From Cryobacterium sp. MP_M3 (GTDB lineage Bacteria > Actinomycetota > Actinomycetes > Actinomycetales > Microbacteriaceae), in assembly GCF_015752155.1 (NCBI RefSeq), contig NZ_JADOVI010000005.1:62001-126000 (forward strand): a DNA stretch of 64,000 nucleotides, written 5' to 3'. Below are positions 9,229-16,755 of the stretch, piece by piece; position 1 is the first letter of the stretch; the number at the start of each line of letters is the position of its first letter. A model generated the notes under the pieces. It searched no databases, was not told where the DNA came from, and worked only from the letters and a program-made list of their open reading frames with translations. The position numbers and the translations under genes were made by a program.

Positions 9229-11562
9229 ATGACACTGACCACCAATGAGTTCGTGCCCACCGGCGCGGGCGACGATGACGCCCAGCTGCTCACCGACCAG
9301 GAGCAGCAGTGGGTCGACAAGTTCATGGATGAGACGACCCTCTTCCTGGGCCCCGACCCGGCGATCATGCGCCACCACCAGATCATGCCGCGCTCCGAGT
9401 ACGAGGAGGAATGCATCGGCCAGGGCATCGACCCGCTCGAAATCGACCGCATCCGGAAGCGCCTCGCCGGCGCCCTGGATGAGGCCTTCGAAATGTGCGA
9501 GAGCATGGGCGCCGCCCCCGGCGCGAAGTGGGCCGACCTTTCCTGTGCCGTCTACACCGCCGAGGGCGACGTGACCTATCTGTCCAACCGCGGTGTGATC
9601 GCGTTCTCCGCGGTGCTGCACCACCCGATCCGGTACATCATGAAGAATTGGAAGGACGAGCCCACTGTCGGCATCAATGAGGGCGACGGGTTCTTCCACA
9701 ATGATTCGCGCTTCGGCATGGTTCACAACACCGACCAGTCGATGCTCGTGCCCGTGATCCGCGGCGGCCACATCATCGCCTGGGTGGGGGCGACCATCCA
9801 CGAGGGCGAGAATGGGGCCTGCGAGCCCGGCGGCATGCCCTCAGGCTCGGAGACTCCCTTCGACGACGGACTCCGGGCATCACCGATCAAGATCGTCGAG
9901 AAGGGGCACCTGCGTCGCGACCTGCTCACCTTCCTGCAGCATTCCACCCGGGACCCGAAGCTCATGCTGGCCGACATCAAGGTGAAGATGGGGGCCGTGC
10001 GCCGCATCATGGACACCGTGGACCGGCTGATCGACGAGGTGGGCCAGGAGACCTTCGTCGCCTCCCTCCGGGTGACCGTGGAAGACGTCGAAACCGAAGT
10101 TCGCCGCCGGATCGGCGAGCTCCCGGACGGCACGGTCACGTTCAACCAGTTCGTGGACTCCACCCTGAAGGAGAACATCCTGATCAAGTTCGCCTGCAAG
10201 ATCACGATCAAGGGCGAGCGGATGATCGTCGACCTCACCGGCACGGGTCCCGAGATCCTCAATCGGGCCATCAACTCGCCGCTGGCTTCGACGAAGTCAT
10301 TCATGGCCCAGGCCATCCTGTCCTACTGGTGGCCCGACCTCCCGCGCAGCACCGGCGCTCTCTCGCCCATCGAGGTCATCACCGAGGAGCACAGTTGGGC
10401 GGATGCGGGCTACGACGCTCCGGTCGGCCAGTCCCTCCAGGCATCCTTCCGCGGTTTCTCCGCTCTGCAGACTGCTTTCGCGAAGATGCAGTTCTCGGCA
10501 CCGCAGAAGTACTCCAACGTCGTCGCGCCCTGGTTCAACCAGATCAACGATTTCCTCTGGGGCGGCACGACGCAGAACGGCGAACAGGTCGGTAACCTCT
10601 GCGCCGACCTCAACGGCATGGGCGGCGGGGCCAAGGCGTTCAGGGACGGGGAGGACGCCGTCGCCCCGCTGTTCTGTGCCATGGCGGATATCGGCGAGCA
10701 GGAGGTCATGGAGGAGGAGGTCCCGTTCCTGCAGCTGGTCAGCAAGAGGCTGGTCCGCGACAACCAGGGGTTCGGCAAGTTCCGTGGCGGAATGGGCTAC
10801 GAGATGATCGTCGCTTCCCGCGGTACCCCGAGCTGGGGTTTCATGACCGTGACGTCCGGATCGAAGTTCTCCTCCGTGCCGGGCATGTTCGGCGGTTACG
10901 GCTGCCCGGTGTACCCGCTGGCCATGGTCAAGGGCATCAACATCTACGACATCATCCGAAAGGACCCGTCCCAGTTCAACCTGTCAATGGAACGCGTCAT
11001 GAACGAACAGCCGTTCGAGGGCGGCGACTACCAGTCCGCTCACATGGGACTGCAATTCGATGTGGCTAAGGAGGGCGAGCTCTACATGATCGCCCAGGGT
11101 GCCGGGGGCGGCTACGGAGACGTGCTGGAGCGCGACCCGGAACTGGTGGTCACCGACCTGGAGCTGGACCGGATCTCGGCCCACACGGCCCGGACGATGT
11201 ACGGCGTCGTCTGGGAACCGGAAACCTATGTGGTGCACGGGCAGGCCACGATCGAACTCCGAGCGCAGATGCGCCGGGACCGGATCAGCCGCGGCAAGCC
11301 GTACAAGGAGTTCGTCGCGGAATTCGTCAGCGACGAACCGCCGGCGGACCTGCTCTACTTCGGTTCCTGGGGACAGGACGACGACGAGGAACTGCTGGCG
11401 ACGCACTGGGGCGGGCTGGAGCCGGAGCGGGTCAAGGGCAAGCTCGAAGACCTGCCGCTGATCATGATCCCCGACCGCCGGGTCTTGAAGATCAACCGCC
11501 TCGAAGCCCGCGTCCGCGAACTCGAGGAGAAATACGGAGAAACGGTCGAGCACAAGTCCTGA
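9229..11562 (+). CDS. HyuB-family subunit (carboxylase alpha/beta-type large chain)
   Basis: 777 aa. The chosen ATG at 9229 has AAAGGAG about 10 bases upstream; a TTG at 9220 is less likely. It is a hydantoinase B/oxoprolinase family member with the conserved metal/active-site region GDGFFHNDSRFGMVHNTDQSM (in two halves) near 145-165 and IAWVGATIHEGENG. The central region is long and a C-terminal coiled segment is rich in Glu/Arg. HyuB pairs with HyuA in acetone carboxylase and related ATP-dependent carboxylases/hydrolases. Length and motifs are closer to the carboxylase branch than to 5-oxoprolinase, which is usually a HyuA-HyuB fusion or shorter pair. It is the fourth gene of the operon. 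Confidence 0.88.
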   Translation: MTLTTNEFVPTGAGDDDAQLLTDQEQQWVDKFMDETTLFLGPDPAIMRHHQIMPRSEYEEECIGQGIDPLEIDRIRKRLAGALDEAFEMCESMGAAPGAKWADLSCAVYTAEGDVTYLSNRGVIAFSAVLHHPIRYIMKNWKDEPTVGINEGDGFFHNDSRFGMVHNTDQSMLVPVIRGGHIIAWVGATIHEGENGACEPGGMPSGSETPFDDGLRASPIKIVEKGHLRRDLLTFLQHSTRDPKLMLADIKVKMGAVRRIMDTVDRLIDEVGQETFVASLRVTVEDVETEVRRRIGELPDGTVTFNQFVDSTLKENILIKFACKITIKGERMIVDLTGTGPEILNRAINSPLASTKSFMAQAILSYWWPDLPRSTGALSPIEVITEEHSWADAGYDAPVGQSLQASFRGFSALQTAFAKMQFSAPQKYSNVVAPWFNQINDFLWGGTTQNGEQVGNLCADLNGMGGGAKAFRDGEDAVAPLFCAMADIGEQEVMEEEVPFLQLVSKRLVRDNQGFGKFRGGMGYEMIVASRGTPSWGFMTVTSGSKFSSVPGMFGGYGCPVYPLAMVKGINIYDIIRKDPSQFNLSMERVMNEQPFEGGDYQSAHMGLQFDVAKEGELYMIAQGAGGGYGDVLERDPELVVTDLELDRISAHTARTMYGVVWEPETYVVHGQATIELRAQMRRDRISRGKPYKEFVAEFVSDEPPADLLYFGSWGQDDDEELLATHWGGLEPERVKGKLEDLPLIMIPDRRVLKINRLEARVRELEEKYGETVEHKS

Positions 11563-11579
11563 CCCCGCACCCTGATCCC

Positions 11580-11622
11580 GTCGCTGCGGAGCCTTCCCTC
11601 TCAGAGGAGGCTCCGCAGCGAC
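11580..11622 (+). other. Intercistronic 15-bp perfect hairpin
   Basis: Arms at 11580-11594 (GTCGCTGCGGAGCCT) and 11608-11622 are exact reverse complements around a 13-nt loop that can itself pair. It sits in the 86-bp gap between the hyuB-like gene and the fifth gene. No T-run follows, so it may be a factor-assisted terminator, attenuator or RNA-stability element that lowers fifth-subunit expression. Confidence 0.6.
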
Positions 11623-11648
11623 GTGCTTCCTTCCAGATCGGAGACACC

Positions 11649-12455
11649 ATGACACCATCATTCGCCGCCGCCATCGCTGAACCGCCAACGGGTCGTCGCC
11701 GGGCTGTCCTGCTCGACAGCCATGACTACGCCCAGGCCGTCTTCCTGCAGGGCAAGCCCGTGCCCTGGCACGAGCCGATGGCCTACGCCAATTTCGTCGG
11801 CCAGGCCCAGGGCGTTCTCGCGTCAGATCTGGTCCTTCTGAGCCTTGACCGGTTCTACGCGCACCGAGTGGAGTCGACCGGCGATCTGCGACAGGCGATG
11901 GGCGCCCGGACTCGAACGGGATATGCCCTGCGGACTCTGCTCGCCGACGCCGACGCCACCAGGCTGGCCGTCGAACTCGCCACAGTCTTCACCCGGACCC
12001 AGCGCCATCCCGTTGTGTTGCAGATTCCGTCGCCGATGCAATGGCTCGTTCGAACCCACTTCTCCGCTTCGACGGACCCCGCCGAGCTCGACGCGGACGA
12101 TGCCGAGAACGCCTCGATGTATGTCGCCGACTGGCTCCGTGGCTTCGCCGACCTGAACCTGGCAGCCGTCCTGCTGGACGACCGGACGGTAACGGGCGGG
12201 ACTCCCCCGGTGACCGTGCCGGTGGCTACCTATTCGCCCGTGGCCAATGTGACCGACCACTACCGGTGGACGCTGGCACAACGCAGCGAAGATCAGATCG
12301 AGGTCCACGGCACCGGCCGCCTCGGTTCGGTGGTTCCTCCCGGCTTCTGGCTCGACGATGACGGCGCATTGCCGGACGGCGACTTCCTCCTCGGCGAAAT
12401 CCCGCCGACGGCCGTTCCGGAATTCGTCCTCGCCCGGATCGCCGGACTGAAGTGA
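11649..12455 (+). CDS. Uncharacterised protein, candidate fifth (epsilon-like) subunit of the carboxylase complex
   Basis: 268 aa, no recognisable catalytic motif, soluble, and slightly acidic. The middle contains HPVVLQIPSPMQWLV followed by YVADWLRGFADLNLAAVLLDD, which reads like alternating beta strands and helices of an alpha/beta or TIM-barrel fold. A weak likeness to the UroD/methionine-synthase barrel is possible but unproven. It follows the HyuB-like gene on the same strand after a hairpin. Acetophenone carboxylase has a fifth, loosely bound subunit of about 34 kDa encoded last in its operon, so position and size suggest an equivalent here. I could not confirm homology. Confidence 0.55.
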   Translation: MTPSFAAAIAEPPTGRRRAVLLDSHDYAQAVFLQGKPVPWHEPMAYANFVGQAQGVLASDLVLLSLDRFYAHRVESTGDLRQAMGARTRTGYALRTLLADADATRLAVELATVFTRTQRHPVVLQIPSPMQWLVRTHFSASTDPAELDADDAENASMYVADWLRGFADLNLAAVLLDDRTVTGGTPPVTVPVATYSPVANVTDHYRWTLAQRSEDQIEVHGTGRLGSVVPPGFWLDDDGALPDGDFLLGEIPPTAVPEFVLARIAGLK

Positions 12456-12565
12456 CACCCCGGGGATTCGGTCACTGCGGTCGATGGCACTGTCACCCTT
12501 GACCGCCCGGGCGAACCGTCACACACTGACACGACCGGCACGGGCCGGCCTGAAAGGACAGACCG

Positions 12566-12991
12566 ATGGACAACGAACGCTCCTTCCTGGTCGTGGTCGG
12601 CGTCGATGGATCCCCGGAGTCGATCGCCGCCCTGCGCTGGGCCGTCGACGAGGCGCGACTCCGCCACGGCCGGGTGCGTCCGATCACGTCCTGGTCCTAC
12701 CCGCCGCGCACTGCGGACGTCGAAGGTGAGTACATCGACGACCGGTCAGAGCGCGGCGCCGAGCGGATCCAGGCCGTCGCGCTGGACGCCGTCCCGTTCG
12801 AAGGAGTCGACGTCACCGGGCACATAGTCCAGGGACCCCCGGCGTCGGTTCTGCTCGACGCCGCCAACGGCGCCGACCTGCTGGTCGTCGGGTCGCGCGG
12901 GCTCGGCGGGTTCAGCGGGCTGCTCCTCGGCTCGGTCTCCAACCAGCTGGTCCACCACGCCCCGTGCCCGGTGCTGGTCATCCGGTCGTAG
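12566..12991 (+). CDS. Universal stress protein (UspA family)
   Basis: 141 aa, a single Usp domain. The N-terminal VVVGVDGSPES strand-loop and the C-terminal ATP-binding signature VVGSRGLGGFSGLLLGSVS (G-2x-G-9x-G-S/T form), ending with HAPCPVLVI, are all intact. ATP-binding Usp proteins act as cytoplasmic stress or dormancy factors. It has its own start with GAAAGGA upstream and sits 110 bp after the carboxylase operon. A broken relative lies at about 39.6-39.8 kb. Confidence 0.92.
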   Translation: MDNERSFLVVVGVDGSPESIAALRWAVDEARLRHGRVRPITSWSYPPRTADVEGEYIDDRSERGAERIQAVALDAVPFEGVDVTGHIVQGPPASVLLDAANGADLLVVGSRGLGGFSGLLLGSVSNQLVHHAPCPVLVIRS

Positions 12992-13110
12992 CGGTGCTGT
13001 CGGTGTAGACCGGACCCCCTGCTGACGGCCGAACCGGAACAGCAGCGGGCCGCCCGGTCGCGCCCCTATACTCCGAATATGTCCCGAACTCCAACAATTC
13101 GAACCCGCTG

Positions 13111-14106
13111 ATGCTGCGAATCGGAATCCTCGGTGCTGCGGGCATCGCACCGGCCGCGATCATCCGGCCGGCGAGGCGGCGCACGGATGCCGTCATCGCC
13201 GCGGTCGCGTCACGGCGGGCCACCGCCGCCGCGGCATTCGCCCTCGAGCACGGCATCGACCGGTCCTACGGCGACTACCAGGCGCTCCTGGCCGACCCGT
13301 CGATCGACCTCGTCTACGTGGCACTGCCGCCGTCGGAGCACGCCGAGTGGTCGATCGCCGCGATGGAGGCCGGCAAGGACGTCCTGTGCGAGAAACCATT
13401 CGCGCTCAACAGCGCCCAGGCGCTGCGGATGCGCGCTGCCGCCGCCGCAACCGGGCGGCGGCTGATCGAGGCGTTCCACGATCGCTACCATCCCCTCAGT
13501 CTCGAACTCGACCTGATCAAGGCGTCCGGCCGGCTCGGTGAGATCGTCTCGCTGCAGGCCGACTTCTCGGGCAGCAACCCGTTCGACCCACTCTCCATCC
13601 GGCATGACCCAGCCCTCGGCGGGGGCTCCTTGATGGACCTGGGCTGCTACCCCGTGCACTGGGTGCGCGCCCTGATCGGCGAGGAACCGACCGTCACCGA
13701 CGCGTTCGCGACCCTCAACCCGCTCGGCGCAGACCTGAGCATGGACGCCCGCCTCCTGTTTCCGTCCGGGGTCACCGCCCGGGTGACGTCGAGCATGATC
13801 GAGGGCACACCGCTCAACACCTCCCTCGACATCATCGGCACGAGAGGCACCGTGCACGTCGACAACCTGGTCTTCCCGTCGACGGGCCACAGCATCCGTG
13901 AGGAGATCGACGGCATCACCCGCTCGCTCACCGTGCGCGGCGCCGAGACCTACGATCACCAGCTCGACGCCATCATCCGCGGGCTGGCCGGCGGAGAACC
14001 GCTCCCCACCGAGGGCGACGACCCGGTCGGCAACATGACGGTGATCGACGCCATCTACGCCGCAGCCGGACTGGACCGGAGCAATACTCAGCACCGTTCC
14101 GCCTAA
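13111..14106 (+). CDS. Gfo/Idh/MocA family oxidoreductase
   Basis: 331 aa. An N-terminal Rossmann fold (GILGAAGIAPAAII) is followed by the family-typical EKPFALNSAQA block near 92-102, whose Lys is the conserved catalytic/nicotinamide residue, and by the C-terminal alpha/beta substrate domain with GGGSLMDLGCYPVHW. The family oxidises sugars, inositols or related polyols with NAD(P). No sugar transporter or kinase lies alongside, so the substrate is unknown. It appears monocistronic. Confidence 0.9.
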   Translation: MLRIGILGAAGIAPAAIIRPARRRTDAVIAAVASRRATAAAAFALEHGIDRSYGDYQALLADPSIDLVYVALPPSEHAEWSIAAMEAGKDVLCEKPFALNSAQALRMRAAAAATGRRLIEAFHDRYHPLSLELDLIKASGRLGEIVSLQADFSGSNPFDPLSIRHDPALGGGSLMDLGCYPVHWVRALIGEEPTVTDAFATLNPLGADLSMDARLLFPSGVTARVTSSMIEGTPLNTSLDIIGTRGTVHVDNLVFPSTGHSIREEIDGITRSLTVRGAETYDHQLDAIIRGLAGGEPLPTEGDDPVGNMTVIDAIYAAAGLDRSNTQHRSA

Positions 14107-14211
14107 CTGGCCGGTTCCCACGACCGATAGTGGGGACAACGGCGCCGACGACCGACGGCACGGCACGGAGACGTGCATCCGCTTTTCACCCGAGGACACG
14201 AGGAACACCGA

Positions 14212-15720
14212 GTGAGCGCTTCACCTTCCCGCCGGTTCCGCCCGCTCGCGATCGCCATCGGCGCCTCGGTCCTGCTGGCGCTCGGCGCCGGCACGGCCGC
14301 CGTGCTGCCGGCCGCTGCACTCACCCCACCCGCCGGCGTCGCAGTGACGTGGACGAACACGAATGTCTGGACCACCGGCTTCCAGTCCGCGGTCGACCTC
14401 CGCAACTCCTCGACCACGAAACTCAGCCCGTGGCAGGTCTCCTTCACCTACGCGCACAAGGTCAACACCCTGTGGAACGGCGTCCTCGCCCCCGCACCGA
14501 GCGGATTCTCCGTCAAGGCCCCCTCCTGGGCGACCACCCTCGCTGCCGGCGCGACCACCTCGTTCGGCCTGACCTCCACCAAGGTGGGGACCGCCGCGCT
14601 GTACCCCACCGCGTGCACGGTGATCGGTCTGCCGGTCGGCGCGGCCTCGATTCCGTGTTCCATCAACGGCGCCCCGGTCAACACGGCCACGCCGACCGCC
14701 ACGCCAACGGCCACGCCGGTCCCCACCGCGACACCCACAGCAACCCCGACGCCCACGCCAACCCCAACCCCAACCCCGACCCCGGTTCCCTCGCCGGCCG
14801 CAGGCAGCATCCTCGTCGCCCCCTATGTCGACATGGGATCGTGGCCGACGGCCGACCTGTCCTCATTCGCGTCCTCTGCCGGGGTCAGCGCGGTCACGGC
14901 CGCGTTCATCGTGGCCGACCGCGCCAGCGCCTGCAGCCCGACCTGGGCCGGCTACACGGCGTACTCTGTCGGGGGCACCGGGGACTTCCTGCCGAACGTC
15001 ACCGCTTTCCAGGCCGGCGGCGGGAAGGTCATCGCCTCCTTCGGCGGAGCGATCAACGACGAACTCGCCCGGGTCTGCACGAACCCGGCCACGCTGCTCG
15101 CCGCGTACACGAAGGTCGTCACCCGGTTCAACCTCGACCGGGTCGACTTCGACATCGAGGGTGCCGACGTGTCGGATGCCGTGTCGAACCAGCGTCGTGC
15201 CACCGCAGTCGCCGCACTCCAGGCCCAGCGTTCCGCCGCAGGCCGTCCCCTGCAGGTGTCCCTGACCCTGCCGGTCATGTCAACCGGGTTGGTGCCGACG
15301 GGCCTTCGCACCGTCACGGAATTCGCCGCCGCCGGCGTGAAGCTCTCTGCCGTCAACGTGATGGCGATGGACTACGGCGATGGCACGAGCGCGATGGGAA
15401 CGGCAGCGATCTCCGCGGCGAAGGCCACCGCCACCCAGATCGGCACCATCCCGGCCTACGCGGCCCTCACCGCGGCGCAGCGCCTGGCCCTGGTCGGCAT
15501 CACACCGATGATCGGCAAGGACGACCTCGGCGAGGTCTTCACGCTCGCCGATGCCACCTCGGTCGGCACGTTCGCGAAGGCCAACGGCCTCGGCGTGCTC
15601 AGCTGGTGGGAGATGACCCGGGACCAGCCGTGCACCGGCACCATCCCGGCCTACCTCTGCTCCGGCGTGAGCAGCCCGCGCTGGGCCTATGCCAAGGCGT
15701 TCGTCGCCGCAACGAAGTAG
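14212..15720 (+). CDS. Secreted chitinase: CBM2-like module, PT-linker, GH18 domain
   Basis: 502 aa from a GTG with GAGGA 8 bp upstream; an in-frame GTG at 14173 lacks this. A signal peptide (about 1-38) is followed by a CBM2-type cellulose/chitin-binding module (VTWTNTNVWTTGFQ onward, with paired Cys), a Pro-Thr linker (about 160-195), and a GH18 catalytic domain. That domain shows SFGG and the active-site DxxDxDxE motif DRVDFDIE, whose acid/base Glu is at about residue 316. It hydrolyses beta-1,4-linked GlcNAc polymers outside the cell. The domain is of the compact bacterial ChiC/ChiD-like type with few inserts. No transporter or chitobiase neighbours are seen. Confidence 0.9.
   Translation: MSASPSRRFRPLAIAIGASVLLALGAGTAAVLPAAALTPPAGVAVTWTNTNVWTTGFQSAVDLRNSSTTKLSPWQVSFTYAHKVNTLWNGVLAPAPSGFSVKAPSWATTLAAGATTSFGLTSTKVGTAALYPTACTVIGLPVGAASIPCSINGAPVNTATPTATPTATPVPTATPTATPTPTPTPTPTPTPVPSPAAGSILVAPYVDMGSWPTADLSSFASSAGVSAVTAAFIVADRASACSPTWAGYTAYSVGGTGDFLPNVTAFQAGGGKVIASFGGAINDELARVCTNPATLLAAYTKVVTRFNLDRVDFDIEGADVSDAVSNQRRATAVAALQAQRSAAGRPLQVSLTLPVMSTGLVPTGLRTVTEFAAAGVKLSAVNVMAMDYGDGTSAMGTAAISAAKATATQIGTIPAYAALTAAQRLALVGITPMIGKDDLGEVFTLADATSVGTFAKANGLGVLSWWEMTRDQPCTGTIPAYLCSGVSSPRWAYAKAFVAATK
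14689..14796 (+). repeat. Low-complexity Pro-Thr linker repeat inside the chitinase gene
   Basis: Short tandem ACGCC/ACCCC-type units encode repeated Thr-Pro and Ala-Thr-Pro. This is the usual interdomain linker of secreted actinobacterial glycosidases. Such tracts expand and contract by slippage and are also assembly-sensitive. Confidence 0.8.
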
Positions 15721-15742
15721 CGCCGGTCCGGGCCGATCCGGA

Positions 15743-16069
15743 TCAGCCGGGCGAGCCGCCGGCGATCTCGTAGGACCACAGCTCGCTGCTGACCCCGACG
15801 GGGCGGGCGGCAGGTTCGCCGTCCTGGGGTGTCTCGCTCCGGTGCCCGTGGCCGAAGGCCGGCGAATTCAGCCAGGCCTGGAACGAGTCGTCATCGGCCC
15901 AGCGGGTGACGACCAGCCACGTCTTGCGGTCGTCGGTGGGCTTCAGCAGCTCGAAGCCCTCGAAGCCGGGGCGGTCGTCGACGGCTCCGGCGCGAGCGGC
16001 GAACCGGCGGGCCAGCTCGTCGCCGCCGTCATCGGGAACGGTGATCGCGTTGATTTTGATGATCGTCAT
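15743..16069 (-). CDS. mhuD: MhuD-like haem-degrading monooxygenase (ABM fold)
   Basis: 108 aa starting MTIIKINAI. It lines up almost column by column with mycobacterial MhuD: Asn7, the ARRFAARAGAV helix, PGFEGFELLKP, VVTRW, FQAW with Trp66, and a His (74 or 76) in the position of the haem ligand. MhuD opens haem to mycobilin, releasing iron without CO. The C-terminus is about 10 residues longer and Gly/Pro-rich. The ATG ending at 16069 gives a family-like N-terminus although the frame stays open upstream. No haem uptake genes adjoin it, though a haem-dependent DyP peroxidase lies at 29-30 kb. General annotation would be antibiotic biosynthesis monooxygenase. Confidence 0.8.
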   Translation of the reverse strand: MTIIKINAITVPDDGGDELARRFAARAGAVDDRPGFEGFELLKPTDDRKTWLVVTRWADDDSFQAWLNSPAFGHGHRSETPQDGEPAARPVGVSSELWSYEIAGGSPG

Positions 16070-16171
16070 CGGGGCTTCCTTCGGTCGTGGCTTCAGAGTC
16101 TCCCCCATGCTGGCACGACCGGCTGTGCCGAAGCTGCGACGCCCACCGGGGCAGGTTGAGAGAATGAACGG

Positions 16172-16690
16172 ATGAGTGACGCCGCCGAATTCGTGGACGC
16201 GACGCTGCAGCGCGAGGGCGACCCCGACCGGGCCCTCGCCGAACGGGCTCGACTGGGCAGCGAACTGCGCTTCTACGGTGCCTCGGTCGGCGCGGTGCGC
16301 GGCACGATCCGGGATGCCCTCCGCCGATACCCGGGTCTGACCCACGACGAGATCACCGCGCTGAGCTCGGAACTGTGGCTGGTGCCCGTGTTCGAACGCC
16401 GTCTCGCGGCCATCGTGCTTCTGCAGTCGCGGGTGCGGATGCTGCGCAACTCGGACCTGACCCGGATCGAAGGTTTCGTGCGCGCCGGCGGCCTGCCGGT
16501 CCTGGCCGACCTGCTGGCCGGGGGCGTGGTCGTCCCGCTGCTGGAGCAGCTTGACCCGACCGGCCGGGCCCGGGCGGAGATCGTGCTCGACCGATGGGCG
16601 CACGACGACAGCGTGTGGCTTCGGCGCGCCGCCCTCCTGGCTCGCGAGCAGGCACGACGCGCGCGGGCAGGGACCGAACAAGCGGGCTGA
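16172..16690 (+). CDS. AlkD-like DNA alkylation repair protein, C-terminally short
   Basis: 172 aa with HEAT-like helices. ELWLVPVFERRLAAIVLLQSR and LDRWAHDDSVWLRRAALLA are signatures of the AlkD family of DNA glycosylases that remove N3/N7-alkylpurines. Full AlkD proteins are about 220-240 aa; here the frame ends just after the WLRRAALLA helix, so one or two final HEAT repeats are missing. No continuation is visible in another frame before the converging ligase gene 66 bp downstream. Activity is therefore doubtful. Confidence 0.65.
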   Translation: MSDAAEFVDATLQREGDPDRALAERARLGSELRFYGASVGAVRGTIRDALRRYPGLTHDEITALSSELWLVPVFERRLAAIVLLQSRVRMLRNSDLTRIEGFVRAGGLPVLADLLAGGVVVPLLEQLDPTGRARAEIVLDRWAHDDSVWLRRAALLAREQARRARAGTEQAG

Positions 16691-16755
16691 GGCGGCTGGG
16701 CCGGTACCTCCCCGTCGCCTCCCGGTGCGATGCCGGCTGCCGTCGCCGACTGAGG

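Noticed and set aside
7674..9506. A 610-codon open frame on the minus strand across the long HyuA gene
   Set aside because: It is a high-GC antisense shadow. The plus-strand protein has all family motifs and a coupled start, while the minus-strand translation has no recognisable domain and is biased to Arg/Asp/Val/Gly.
4670..11562. Annotation as 5-oxoprolinase or hydantoinase
   Set aside because: Those enzymes need only HyuA and HyuB. The added CxxC gamma-type subunit and second HyuA chain are found in ketone carboxylases.
14689..14796. Repeated short units resembling a CRISPR or satellite array
   Set aside because: The units are 5-6 bp, without spacers, and encode the Pro-Thr linker of a chitinase.
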